A stretch of DNA of 64,000 nucleotides from Pseudomonadota bacterium (GCA_023404095.1 JAEYDD010000072.1:310001-374000); one strand, 5' to 3'. Positions 18,111 to 26,023 are shown, numbered from the stretch's first letter. Translations and numbers: made by a program. Notes: a model not told the origin generated them from the letters alone.

Positions 18111-18401
18111 ATGAAGGGCTACGTCTACATCCTCGCCTCACAACGCAACAGCACGCTCTACACCGGCGTAACCACCGACCTGCCGCGTCGTCTCTTCGAG
18201 CACCAGAACGACCTGACGCCCGGCTTCACCTCCCGCTACGGCGTCAAGACGCTGGTCTGGTTCGAAGAACACGACCTCGTCACCGACGCCATCGCCCGTG
18301 AGAAAGCCATCAAGAACTGGCCGCGCCGATGGAAGCTCGACCTGATCGAGACCGCCAATCCGGACTGGGACGACATCGCACATTACTTGCACGGCCTGTG
18401 A
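18111..18401 (+). CDS. GIY-YIG nuclease family protein (small, UPF0213-like)
   Basis: 96-aa single-domain GIY-YIG protein. The diagnostic pattern is YVYILASQRNSTLYTGVT, followed by DLPRRLFEHQN and the later acidic EEHDLVTDAIAREKAIKNW. In this fold the first tyrosines and a downstream Glu bind metal and cut DNA. The ATG at 18111 begins the domain exactly; an earlier in-frame ATG (18048) lies next to repeat copy 1 and adds an unrelated stretch. The gene is bracketed by repeat copies 1 and 2 and by the two uvrB-tail copies, so it may have moved in with them. Free-standing members are often of unknown role. Confidence 0.88.
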   Translation: MKGYVYILASQRNSTLYTGVTTDLPRRLFEHQNDLTPGFTSRYGVKTLVWFEEHDLVTDAIAREKAIKNWPRRWKLDLIETANPDWDDIAHYLHGL

Positions 18402-18431
18402 TCGGCCCCGCCCGCACCAACACTCTCCACC

Positions 18432-18562
18432 CGTCATCCCGGACTTGATCCGGGATCCAGCCACCGCGCGTCCGCGCGGTGAATGACTCTCTTGACGATG
18501 AAAAAATGCATCTCCCGCGCGATGGACATCGCGCACTGGATGCCGGATCAAGTCCGGCATGA
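18432..18562. repeat. RIME/MITE-like repeat, copy 2
   Basis: 131-bp element, opening cgtcatcccggacttgatcc and closing ggatgccggatcaagtccgg then catga. The centre has gcgcgatggacatcgcgc in the orientation opposite to copy 1. The right end supplies the ATG of the uvrB-tail fragment. Confidence 0.8.
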
Positions 18563-18666
18563 AGGAGAATCTGTTGACCGTCGTCCGCGGCAAGATCGGC
18601 GCCGGCTCCTACGAGGACCCCGCCGAGCAGGCGCGTAAGGCCAAGACGGGCCGGCCGGGACGGTAG
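18559..18666 (+). pseudogene. Orphan duplicate of the uvrB 3' end
   Basis: A 35-codon frame reads a short leader, then VVRGKIGAGSYEDPAEQARK and KTGRPGR before the stop. The last residues of UvrB (VVRGKVGVGSYEDPGEEKRK ... KTGRPGR) are nearly the same, at DNA level as well. It is therefore a detached second copy of the uvrB terminus, about 810 bp downstream. Between the two copies lie repeat 1, the GIY-YIG gene and repeat 2. The ATG comes from the repeat end; expression is doubtful. Confidence 0.7.
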
Positions 18667-18691
18667 CCAGTCCCACGCCGTCCTTTTCTTC

Positions 18692-18821
18692 CGTCATCCC
18701 GGACCTGATCCGGCATCCAGCGCACGATGTCCATCGCGCAGTAGACTCCTTTTCGTGATTGCCATGAAGTCATTCACGGCGCCGACGCGCCGTGGCTGGA
18801 TGCCGGATCAGGTCCGGCATG
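18692..18821. repeat. RIME/MITE-like repeat, copy 3
   Basis: 130-bp element, opening cgtcatcccggacctgatcc and closing ggatgccggatcaggtccgg then catg. The inner part (gcacgatgtccatcgcgcag, cattcacggcgccgacgcgc) matches copy 1. It ends 18 bp before the OLD nuclease stop codon; a five-T run follows its right end. Confidence 0.8.
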
Positions 18822-18838
18822 TTTTTCACCGATGTTGG

Positions 18839-20536
18839 TCAATCGAAAATGGAACCACTAACATTCTGCGATAGTGTAGCTAAAGCGTTGTCAATGGCCT
18901 GAAAGACCGCGCGAAAACGCTGGAAGTCCTCAACGGAATCCGACTGCAGAAGATCTGAGACAAGCCTGTCTTGGGCTTTCGACTTACCACTATCAGAGAA
19001 CTGAAACGGCTCAACCGATCCAGCAGCATCTTCCGAGTATGCCGTAAAATAATTGCGGTTACTTTGGTAGAGGGATTTGATCAAACGGTCCGGAAACAGC
19101 CCCTCAATTGGAAATCCGTTTCGGACGGAAACAAAGTGTCTGTTGCTTTCGAAGGAAACCGGCGGCTTCCTACCACCAAGATAACCTTGAAGATCCTTCC
19201 TATATTTTACGCCAGCTTCATCACCATCAAGTACAGTAACAAACACGCATTCCTTAGATACAAATTCATACGTAACTCTCACAAATTCCGCTAGATCTCT
19301 AACACCAGTAAATGTGATGAATTTCGCTTTCTCAATATGAGTGAATTCTCCATCTCCAATGAGTTTGATGTCCTTCATGTGACGAAAAACGGACTCAAAG
19401 ATCGACCTATCAGTCTTACCCTCAACGGCAATATTATAAGGAGCAAGATTGTAGTAATCTGAGAACTTGACGCCGATGGATTTCCTGATTTTATAAGTCG
19501 CATCATTAAAATTCTGAAATTTCGAAACGACAGTATTCCCCGAATTTTTTTCGCATCCAAGAATATTTTCAACATTTTTAGGAACAAATGCGAGAGAATG
19601 CGTTGTAATGATCACGGTTGAGTGTGCCGCCAGATTCGATATTAGGTTATTGACCGTTTTTGTTAGCTCTGGATGCAGATATGATTCAGGCTCCTCGACA
19701 ATCCAAAGAACGTCTTTTCCCTCGTTTCTTTTTCTTTCATCAATCCAACGAAGGCCTGAAAATATTGCGGCTGCCTGAATTCCAGTTCCTTTTCTTGATA
19801 GTTCAGTGCTGATATTGTCAGATATCATAAAATCAATTTTACTAACCAAAGAATCAATAGAAGACTCGGATATTGATATATCAGCGGCTATATCCGCCAA
19901 ACCTGCATCTGACAGATATTCGTTGATCGAAATTGAGGTGTTTGCCAGTATGGAATTAACCGCAGGGACGACGGAAACTATTGCCGGATTTATTTCGCTT
20001 TTTAATTCAGGAAATATAAAATCAGTGAATATATCTGAAAAACTTTTTGCAGAAGGAACATAATACACCTTGAAATGCTCAAAGATTAAATCAAGAAGTT
20101 CACCCTGTATTCGTGAATACTGAGCATTCTTTGCTCCATCTTTAGGTCTTTTTACGTTTCCAAAGAATTGGTAAACGGGCTTCCGTTCGGCAAAATACAA
20201 ATTAAGCGATACTATCCCATCACTTTCCGGTGGGTTTTCATGTAAATTTCTGAGTTGATCGTGAAGCTCCAGGAATTCTCTGTCCCAATCCAAAACTTCC
20301 TCTGGCTTAAAGAACACGGTTATACTCGTCTTCTCCCTCACGATTCCATGTGGAAGATCAATCTTTGGGTCGTATTTATTTTGAACTTTCCCGGAGAAGA
20401 AAATCTCTAAAGCTCGGGCTATATTAGATTTTCCAGAGTTATTTGGCCCTACGATACTAACAAGACTAGGAGTGTCAAAACTTATTTCATTTCTAATCGT
20501 ACGATAGTTTTTTATTCTTACAGATGCTATCTTCAA
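18839..20536 (-). CDS. OLD-family (class 1) ATP-dependent nuclease: ABC-type ATPase plus TOPRIM
   Basis: 565-aa protein. The N-terminal ATPase has Walker A VGPNNSGKSN (about residue 30), a signature-like LSRKGTGIQAA, Walker B LWIVEEPESYLHP and the His switch TTHSLAF. The C-terminal TOPRIM nuclease shows NIAVEGKTDRS (catalytic Glu) and VTVLDGDEAGVK (Asp pair). OLD nucleases act against phages or in recombination. The start is TTG at 20536, five bases after a perfect GGGAGG ribosome binding site. The gene is visibly AT-rich compared with everything around it, so it was probably acquired recently. No GajB-like helicase is adjacent, so it is a solitary class 1 type rather than Gabija. Confidence 0.88.
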   Translation of the reverse strand: MKIASVRIKNYRTIRNEISFDTPSLVSIVGPNNSGKSNIARALEIFFSGKVQNKYDPKIDLPHGIVREKTSITVFFKPEEVLDWDREFLELHDQLRNLHENPPESDGIVSLNLYFAERKPVYQFFGNVKRPKDGAKNAQYSRIQGELLDLIFEHFKVYYVPSAKSFSDIFTDFIFPELKSEINPAIVSVVPAVNSILANTSISINEYLSDAGLADIAADISISESSIDSLVSKIDFMISDNISTELSRKGTGIQAAAIFSGLRWIDERKRNEGKDVLWIVEEPESYLHPELTKTVNNLISNLAAHSTVIITTHSLAFVPKNVENILGCEKNSGNTVVSKFQNFNDATYKIRKSIGVKFSDYYNLAPYNIAVEGKTDRSIFESVFRHMKDIKLIGDGEFTHIEKAKFITFTGVRDLAEFVRVTYEFVSKECVFVTVLDGDEAGVKYRKDLQGYLGGRKPPVSFESNRHFVSVRNGFPIEGLFPDRLIKSLYQSNRNYFTAYSEDAAGSVEPFQFSDSGKSKAQDRLVSDLLQSDSVEDFQRFRAVFQAIDNALATLSQNVSGSIFD

Positions 20537-21506
20537 TGCAGCCTCCCTAAAATTACCATAAACTCTAAATCGATTCGGATGCTTTTAGTATCGTCAAATA
20601 AGGCATTGACCGACCGTACCTCTCAATCCGGGCACACCCACCCCCATTCCCCCAACAAAATCAACACCCCCACCCCCACGTCATCCTCACCCCTCACCCC
20701 CGTGCCACAATCCCCCCATCCCGCCGCGGATACACCGCAAGGCGTTGCGGCGAGGCGGGGACGGCGCGGGGTGTGAGGGAGGGACGCGAGACCTCACGGT
20801 CCGGGCCTGCGAGACTGGTCCCCTCCGGTGACGGCGGGCCTTTGGCCCGAGTTGCGCACCGGACGTGCCCGAGCGGCGGCACACAGAGCGCCCGCCCTCA
20901 CCGGCGGGCGAGGCAGAGGACCGCGTTTGCGGGCAGAAACCGCCGAACGGGGCGCTGAAAGGTGCCACATACAACACTTTCAGATGAGGCAGCTTCCAGC
21001 GCCCCGTCCGAAACAGCAGGCGTGAACCGCGACGGCTTGCCGGGCGTGGCCGCAGGCGCATGCGTGGATGGCGCAAGCCGAATGGCAGATGGCGCACAAG
21101 CGGGCATCCGCGCAGGAGGAGCCGAAAGGTGGCGAGGACGGGCGGACATCACTTCGGTGCAGATCGACACGGTCGCTCGGGCTGGATCCCCCAGTCAGGA
21201 TGGCCCCGTCAGGAAGGCCCAGTCCACGCCGCCCAGTCCACGCCGGCCAGTCCACACCGCCCAGTCCGAACCATTCAGTCCGCACCGCCCAGTCCACACC
21301 GCTCGGGCACGGTCGCGCAGCCAAGTTTACGCAGGCGAGTTCGCGCGGGCAGGATCGCGCAGGCAGGGTCTTGCGGTCGGGCGCCGCGCCGGCGAGCCGT
21401 CCCTTCGCCGCCGCCATCGCCGACCGATCGCGCGGCCATGCCCTCGCCTGCCCTCCTTCCGCACGCCATCGCCGCCGCCCTGTCCACCAGCCCATGGAGC
21501 CGAACG
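20537..21506. other. No convincing gene; compositional boundary and GC-rich spacer
   Basis: The AT-rich composition of the nuclease gene stops at about 20620. The rest is very GC-rich, open in several frames at once, and holds a 14-bp tandem repeat. Long overlapping frames on both strands here have the biased, Arg/Pro/Ala-rich look of non-coding GC-rich DNA, and none shows a recognisable domain. Confidence 0.6.
21219..21302. repeat. 14-bp tandem repeat, six units
   Basis: Six units of the form ccagtccacgccgc lie head to tail, the fourth and fifth diverged (ccagtccgaaccat, tcagtccgcaccgc). No function is visible; it may vary in copy number between strains. Confidence 0.8.
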
Positions 21507-22060
21507 ATGTCCGACGACCCATTCCAGCTCGACCGGACCGATGCCGCCGGCCGCCGCCTCGATCCGCCGATCCACCGGGAGGTGGAGCGGGCCGCCTGCG
21601 CCCTGCTGCTCTTTCCGGAATTCGTCTGCCGCCGCCCTCCGTGCCGGCGGGCGCTGAGCTGCGTCCTGCTCGACGGCCGGGACCGCCGGCCCTGCCTCGG
21701 CGAGGCGACGCCTTCGGCGCGCGCGCTGCACCGGGCATCTGCTGCGAGGCGCTGCGGCTGATCGAGATGCTGGCCTTCGGGCCGTCGACGCCGGTCACGC
21801 CGCCCAGCCGCGACCCGGACGAGCGCGAGGTGCAGGAGGCGGCGGCCGCGATCGTGCGCGCGATGCTGCCGCGCGGCGGCCTGCTGGAGGCGCGGTTTAA
21901 CACATGGCATCGCACCCGCAAGGCCGCGACCGCTCCGCCCTATGCGGGCCGCGACCTCGCGGAATACCGGCACTTCCTGCGTTTCATCAACGCCCGGCGG
22001 ATCGCCCCGGAGCTGAAGTGCCGCCCGAACGCCCCGTCCATCCGGACGGCGCACCCGTAA
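21507..22060 (+). pseudogene. Hypothetical protein gene with probable frameshift
   Basis: A frame from the ATG at 21507 gives a protein-like N-terminus (MSDDPFQLDRTDAAGRRL, then PPIHREVERAACALLLFPEF) and degrades after about 55 codons. A second frame then gives protein-like sequence to a stop at 22060 (CEALRLIEMLAFG, DEREVQEAAAAIVRAMLPRG, YAGRDLAEYRHFLRFINARR). Together they look like one helical protein of about 180 aa split by a frameshift between about 21660 and 21740. No family is recognised. A sequencing error is the alternative. Confidence 0.45.
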
Positions 22061-22313
22061 TGCCTGCCATGTCGGTGAAGACTTGGGCAGTTGTGCTGGC
22101 AGTCGCGGCTGCAATGGCTGCGCTGGCGATGACGGCTGCGATCGCTGTGATCGCGATGATGCCTGTGAGGCTGGTCATGGCGGCGACCGCTGTGACGGCC
22201 ATGACGACAGTGACGTAAGTGACGGTGGTCATGCCCGCCATGCCTGGAAGGCAACCGCTTCGGTCCCGCGGCGGCACCGAAGCCGCCTTGACGCCGCGTT
22301 GCCCCGTGGGCCG
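22061..22313. other. Low-complexity spacer before dusA end
   Basis: About 250 bp of degenerate short repeats built from gctg, gtga and gatg words. Translations in several frames give Ala/Met/Val strings with no domain. No RNA gene or terminator was recognised. Confidence 0.5.
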
Positions 22314-23624
22314 CTACTCGGCCGCCGCCCTGTCGGCGCCCGCCTCGAGCACCGCGGCAAAGGCCGCCGCGATCACCTCCGGGCCCGCGCCCGGCCGGGT
22401 CGCGTCGGCGGACAGGATCTGACGGTAGCGGCGTGCGCCCGGAACCCCCTGGAACAGGCCGACCATATGGCGGGTCACGTGGTTCAGCCGTCCGCCGCCG
22501 GCGATCACGCCGTCCGCATAGGCCATCATCGCATCACGCACGCCTTCCCAGAAGGCGGTGTCGGACGGCGCGCCACCGTCTCCCCCGCGGAGAGCGGGCG
22601 CATTCCGGACGAGGGAACCGCCAGCGGCGGCGCTGGCGGCAGCACCGCCCTCGTCGCGTCGCGCTGCACCACACGTCTCCCCGCTGCCAGGAACGGGGCG
22701 CGGGTCGCCGGTGCTGGCAGACAGGCCGTCTGCGGCATCGCGTGGGCCACCTCCTTCTTCCCGCCGAGAAGAGGACCCGATTGGCCGGACGAGCGAGCGG
22801 TTCTCGACGGCTGCGGACGGCGATGCATCGCCGTTGCGGATGCCCACCGGCGCGAACACCGCATCCACGCCGGTCAGTACGCTGCTGTCCTGATAGGCGG
22901 CGCGGCCGAGCATGGCGCCATCCAGCGCCTCCCCAGGCCTGCAAATCTCTGCCTGTGCCTGCTCCAGCGTGTGCAGGCCGCCGTTGAGGCCGACGAACAG
23001 GTCCGGGTTCTCCGCCTTCAGGCGGCGCACGAGACCATAGTCGAGCGGCGGGATGTCGCGGTTTTCCTTCGGAGACAGCCCCTGCAGCCAGGCCTTGCGG
23101 GCGTGCACCCAGACGGCGTCGACGCCGGCCGCCTTCACGCGCGCGACGAGGTCGCGCAGGGCGATCTCCGGCACCTGGTCGTCGATGCCGATGCGGCACT
23201 TCACGGTGACCGGGATCTTCACCGCCGCCTTCATCGCCGCAACGCAATCGGCGACCAGTTGCGGCTCGCGCATCAGGCAGGCGCCGAAGGTGCCGGATTG
23301 AACCCGGTCGGAAGGGCAGCCGACGTTCAGGTTGATCTCGTCATAGCCGAATTCCGCGCCGATGCGGGCCGACTCGGCGAGTTTTGCGGGATCGTTGCCG
23401 CCGAGCTGCAGCGCCAGCGGGTGCTCGACGGCGTCGAAGCCGAGCAGCCTGTCGCGGTTGCCGCGAAGGATGGCATCGGCGACGATCATTTCGGTGTAGA
23501 GCACGGCGCTCTTCGTCAGCTGCCTAGCGAAATAGCGGTAATGGCGGTCGGACCAGTCGATCATGGGCGCCGTGGCGAAAAGCTTCGTCCCGGAAATCAA
23601 CGCCTTCTCATAAAAATCAGACAC
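22314..23624 (-). CDS. dusA: tRNA-dihydrouridine(20/20a) synthase DusA with a roughly 94-residue insert
   Basis: DusA reduces U20/U20a of tRNA using FMN and NADPH. The core is intact: APMIDWSDRHYRYF, LQLGGNDPAKL, INLNVGCPSDRVQSGTFGAC (catalytic Cys), CRIGID, VHARKAWLQGLSPKENR and LNGG. The helical C-terminal end is GGRLNHVTRHMVGLFQGVPG. Between VDAVFAPVGI and DTAFWEGVRDAMM, about 94 residues of Ser/Gly/Ala-rich sequence interrupt the catalytic-to-helical linker; relatives lack this. The start is a GTG at 23624 with ribosome binding site ggaagag. The first roughly 20 codons may derive from the phage, since the integrase sits directly upstream. Confidence 0.92.
   Translation of the reverse strand: MSDFYEKALISGTKLFATAPMIDWSDRHYRYFARQLTKSAVLYTEMIVADAILRGNRDRLLGFDAVEHPLALQLGGNDPAKLAESARIGAEFGYDEINLNVGCPSDRVQSGTFGACLMREPQLVADCVAAMKAAVKIPVTVKCRIGIDDQVPEIALRDLVARVKAAGVDAVWVHARKAWLQGLSPKENRDIPPLDYGLVRRLKAENPDLFVGLNGGLHTLEQAQAEICRPGEALDGAMLGRAAYQDSSVLTGVDAVFAPVGIRNGDASPSAAVENRSLVRPIGSSSRREEGGGPRDAADGLSASTGDPRPVPGSGETCGAARRDEGGAAASAAAGGSLVRNAPALRGGDGGAPSDTAFWEGVRDAMMAYADGVIAGGGRLNHVTRHMVGLFQGVPGARRYRQILSADATRPGAGPEVIAAAFAAVLEAGADRAAAE
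22564..22845 (-). repeat. In-frame repeat-like insertion inside dusA
   Basis: On the coding strand this stretch contains tcctcttctcggcgggaaga, gcgccccgttcctggcagcg followed by gggagacg, and ctctccgcgggggagacgg, the same style of short palindromic blocks as in the uvrB tail. It codes for low-complexity sequence that is out of place in DusA. Exact ends are approximate. Confidence 0.5.
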
Positions 23625-23692
23625 TTGCGTCTCTTCCTGCTTGTCTCATTTGACGCGGTTTCAGCTCTTTTTTGCCCATTTGCATCGTGATA

Positions 23693-23732
23693 TTGCTACA
23701 TTGTAGCAAATGATTATGGCGTGTAGCAAATG
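23693..23732. promoter_or_regulatory. Palindrome and half-site at the integrase start
   Basis: ttgctacattgtagcaa (23693-23709) is a perfect 17-bp palindrome around one base. A third half-site, tgtagcaaatg, recurs at 23722-23732 and overlaps the integrase ATG. The start codon has no Shine-Dalgarno. The sites could be integrase core or arm sites, or an operator for integrase control. Confidence 0.5.
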
Positions 23733-24830
23733 GGTACCATTACTGAGCGAAAGCGGCGTGACGGATCAAAGGCTTATATTGCACAGATCCGGATAATGCG
23801 AGACGGTGCCACCGTTCACAGCGAGGCGCAGACGTTCGACCGGCGGCCGGCCGCCTCCGCCTGGCTCAAGAAGCGAGAGACCGAGCTTTCCGAACCCGGG
23901 GTCCTCAAGAAGCTCACCAAGCGTCAGGCAACACTGGCTGACGCAATTGACCGCTATATCAAAGAAAGCCGCCGGCAGATGGGGCGGACAAAGGCGCAGT
24001 GCCTGGAGACGCTGAAAGGTTTTCCCATTGCATCTAAAGTGTGCCGGGACATCGGCTCGTCCGATATCGTCCAACTCGCCACCGAGCTGTCTGACGGGCG
24101 TGAGCCGCAGACCGTAGGCAATTATCTGTCCCATCTGGCGAGCGTATTCGCTATCGCCCGTCCCGCATGGGACATCGATCTCGATCGCAATGCGATGACC
24201 GATGCCGCGGTAGTGCTGAAACGTCTCGGAGTAACCTCGCGGTCGAAACAGCGCGACAGACGACCAACGCTCGCCGAACTGGACGCGCTGATGTCCTACT
24301 ATGGCGATCGAGAAGTTCGCCATCCAAACGCCTTGCCGATGCGTCGCCTCGTCGCTTTTGCAATCTTCTCGACCCGACGACAGGAGGAAATAACGCGCAT
24401 AACGTGGGAGGACCTGGATACGGAACACGGCCGTGTGCTGGTCAGGGACATGAAGAACCCCGGTGAAAAAATCGGCAATCACGTTTGGTGCGATTTGCCG
24501 ACCGAAGCCTTGCGGATCGCGAATGCCATGCCACGCACGGCGGAGGCCAGAATATTCCCCTACGACAGCAAATCAGTCAGCGCATCTTTCACGCGCGCGT
24601 GCCTGTTGCTGGGTATAGATGATCTTCACTTCCACGATCTGCGACATGACGGCATATCACGCCTGTTCGAACTTGGCTGGAACATCCCGCATGTAGCGGC
24701 AGTCTCCGGGCACAGGTCATGGAACTCGCTCAAGAGGTATACCCATATCAGGCAACGCAGCGACAAGTACCTGGGCTGGGAATGGCTGAATGAAATCGCG
24801 CCGGAGGTTCAGGATGAGAGCGCCACATGA
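23730..24830 (+). CDS. Tyrosine-type site-specific recombinase/integrase (phage)
   Basis: 366-aa integrase. The N-terminal part (MGTITERKRRDGSKAYIAQI) is the usual arm-binding start, with a SAM-like core-binding region at about 65-155. The catalytic domain has Arg in STRRQEE (about residue 217), H302-x-x-R305 in HDLRHDG, His328 in GHRSW and the nucleophile Tyr337 in KRYTH, so it looks active. Its position, divergent from and next to dusA, matches dusA-associated integrases. It would cut and rejoin DNA at attachment sites for phage integration and, with an excisionase not found here, excision. GC content is moderate, lower than in dusA. Confidence 0.93.
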   Translation: MGTITERKRRDGSKAYIAQIRIMRDGATVHSEAQTFDRRPAASAWLKKRETELSEPGVLKKLTKRQATLADAIDRYIKESRRQMGRTKAQCLETLKGFPIASKVCRDIGSSDIVQLATELSDGREPQTVGNYLSHLASVFAIARPAWDIDLDRNAMTDAAVVLKRLGVTSRSKQRDRRPTLAELDALMSYYGDREVRHPNALPMRRLVAFAIFSTRRQEEITRITWEDLDTEHGRVLVRDMKNPGEKIGNHVWCDLPTEALRIANAMPRTAEARIFPYDSKSVSASFTRACLLLGIDDLHFHDLRHDGISRLFELGWNIPHVAAVSGHRSWNSLKRYTHIRQRSDKYLGWEWLNEIAPEVQDESAT

Positions 24831-25198
24831 GAAGCCTTCTCGCACTTTTGCATCTTGGCGGAAGGCGTGACAGTAAATCTACCGTGTCTTAAGCATTGAC
24901 TTTACGAGGTTATCCAGCCACGGCGCGCGGCCAAATTACTGGCGGGGAGCCATGCCGGCGTAGTTGCCTGGAGCCGCGACGCCGACCCGCGGCTGGGCAA
25001 GTTAAGAAAATGTTCCGGATGTATGCGCAGTATTCCGAGAGGCGCGACTTGTCATTGCGTACGCGCCGGCTTCATCCGCTGAGCTTGATCCTAAACGTTG
25101 CTCGACCTGCCGCAGCGTCACCACTTAAGTTGTGAAGCAATTGCCCGCAATCCTTAAGTGCGCTATCCGTGAGGTGCACAGCATCTATGGGGGCAGGT
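24831..25198. other. Intergenic region with an inverted repeat upstream of the RTX gene
   Basis: No gene is supported. cacttaag (25122-25129) and cttaagtg (25153-25160) form a perfect inverted repeat with centres 31 bp apart (about three helical turns), 40 bp before the RTX start. A further cttaag lies at 24888. This may be an operator. Confidence 0.45.
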
Positions 25199-26023
25199 AT
25201 GGGTATCGTTCTGAAAGTTGGAGCCGGCTATTGGGTCGATATGGCCAACTTCGACTATGACATTGGCAGCGTAGGAAGCGCGGACATTGTGTCCTTTAGC
25301 TCGACGCAGATTGTCGGCTACATCTCCGGTGAGAAAATCACCATCAAAGGCTCTGGCTTCACGACGGACGCCGAGGGATACCTCAAGCCAGCCGGCACCA
25401 TCAAAAGCGTCCAACTGAGCTACGCCGGCGAAACGTCGATTTCGCTCACCGGCCTGAACCTCTCAGTGACGACTCTGGTCAAGGTCGCGGAGTCGGGCTC
25501 GGAGACGCAGGCGCTTTCACTGCTCAAGTCCACCCTGAAGGGCGACGACAAGATGAGCGGCGGGCAGTATGCCGATATCATTTATGGCTACGATGGAAAT
25601 GATACGCTCGTCGGAAACGCCGGACGCGACAAGCTTTATGGCGGCGCTGGCAACGACAAGCTCTATGGCGGAGCCAGTGGTGACAAGCTGTACGGCGGCG
25701 CTGGCAAGGACACATTCATCTTCAAGAAGCTCAGCGACAGCACCGTGTCCGGGACCGGTCGCGACACGATCTATGACTTCAGCAAAAAGCAGGGCGACAA
25801 GATCGACCTGAGCGCGATCGACGCAAACTCGAAGGCTTCTGGCAACCAGTCATTCAAGTTCATCGGTGCAGACGACTTCAACGGCAAGGCCGGCGAACTG
25901 CGCTACATCAAGAACAAGTCGGACACGTATATACAGGCTGACGTGAACGGCGATCGGAAAGCCGACTTCGGTATTCACCTAGACGATGGTCTGTCGTTTT
26001 CGAAGGGCGACTTCCTGCTCTGA
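25199..26023 (+). CDS. RTX calcium-binding protein (serralysin-type C-terminus), probably secreted by type I system
   Basis: About 274-aa acidic protein without Cys or a signal peptide. The N-terminal 110 residues are beta-rich and unrecognised. Residues about 125-170 hold glycine-rich nonapeptides (GYDGNDTLVGNAGRDKLYGG, GAGNDKLYGGASGDKLYGG) that bind calcium and form a parallel beta roll. The last 90 residues (DTFIFKKLSDS ... IYDFSKKQGDKIDLSAIDAN ... GDFLL) match the M10 serralysin C-terminal domain that carries the type I secretion signal. No protease motif (HExxH) is present. ATG at 25199 is chosen; GTG 25169 and ATG 25187 are in frame. No secretion genes are near, so the host exporter would be used. 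Confidence 0.85.
   Translation: MGIVLKVGAGYWVDMANFDYDIGSVGSADIVSFSSTQIVGYISGEKITIKGSGFTTDAEGYLKPAGTIKSVQLSYAGETSISLTGLNLSVTTLVKVAESGSETQALSLLKSTLKGDDKMSGGQYADIIYGYDGNDTLVGNAGRDKLYGGAGNDKLYGGASGDKLYGGAGKDTFIFKKLSDSTVSGTGRDTIYDFSKKQGDKIDLSAIDANSKASGNQSFKFIGADDFNGKAGELRYIKNKSDTYIQADVNGDRKADFGIHLDDGLSFSKGDFLL

Noticed and set aside
18839..20536. Gabija defence system
   Set aside because: The OLD-type protein is GajA-like in plan, but no UvrD-like GajB gene is adjacent on either side.
21219..21302. CRISPR array
   Set aside because: Units are 14 bp, head to tail, with no spacers; no cas gene is present.
20773..21921. Several overlapping long frames on both strands in the 20.8-21.9 kb spacer
   Set aside because: All are Arg/Pro/Ala-rich, overlap each other, and lack ribosome binding sites or domains, except the short protein-like parts reported as a frameshifted gene.
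22083..23690. A 535-codon plus-strand frame opposite dusA
   Set aside because: Antisense shadow of dusA running on through low-complexity DNA.
23625..25198. tRNA gene as integration target
   Set aside because: No tRNA cloverleaf is visible near the integrase; dusA is the better target.
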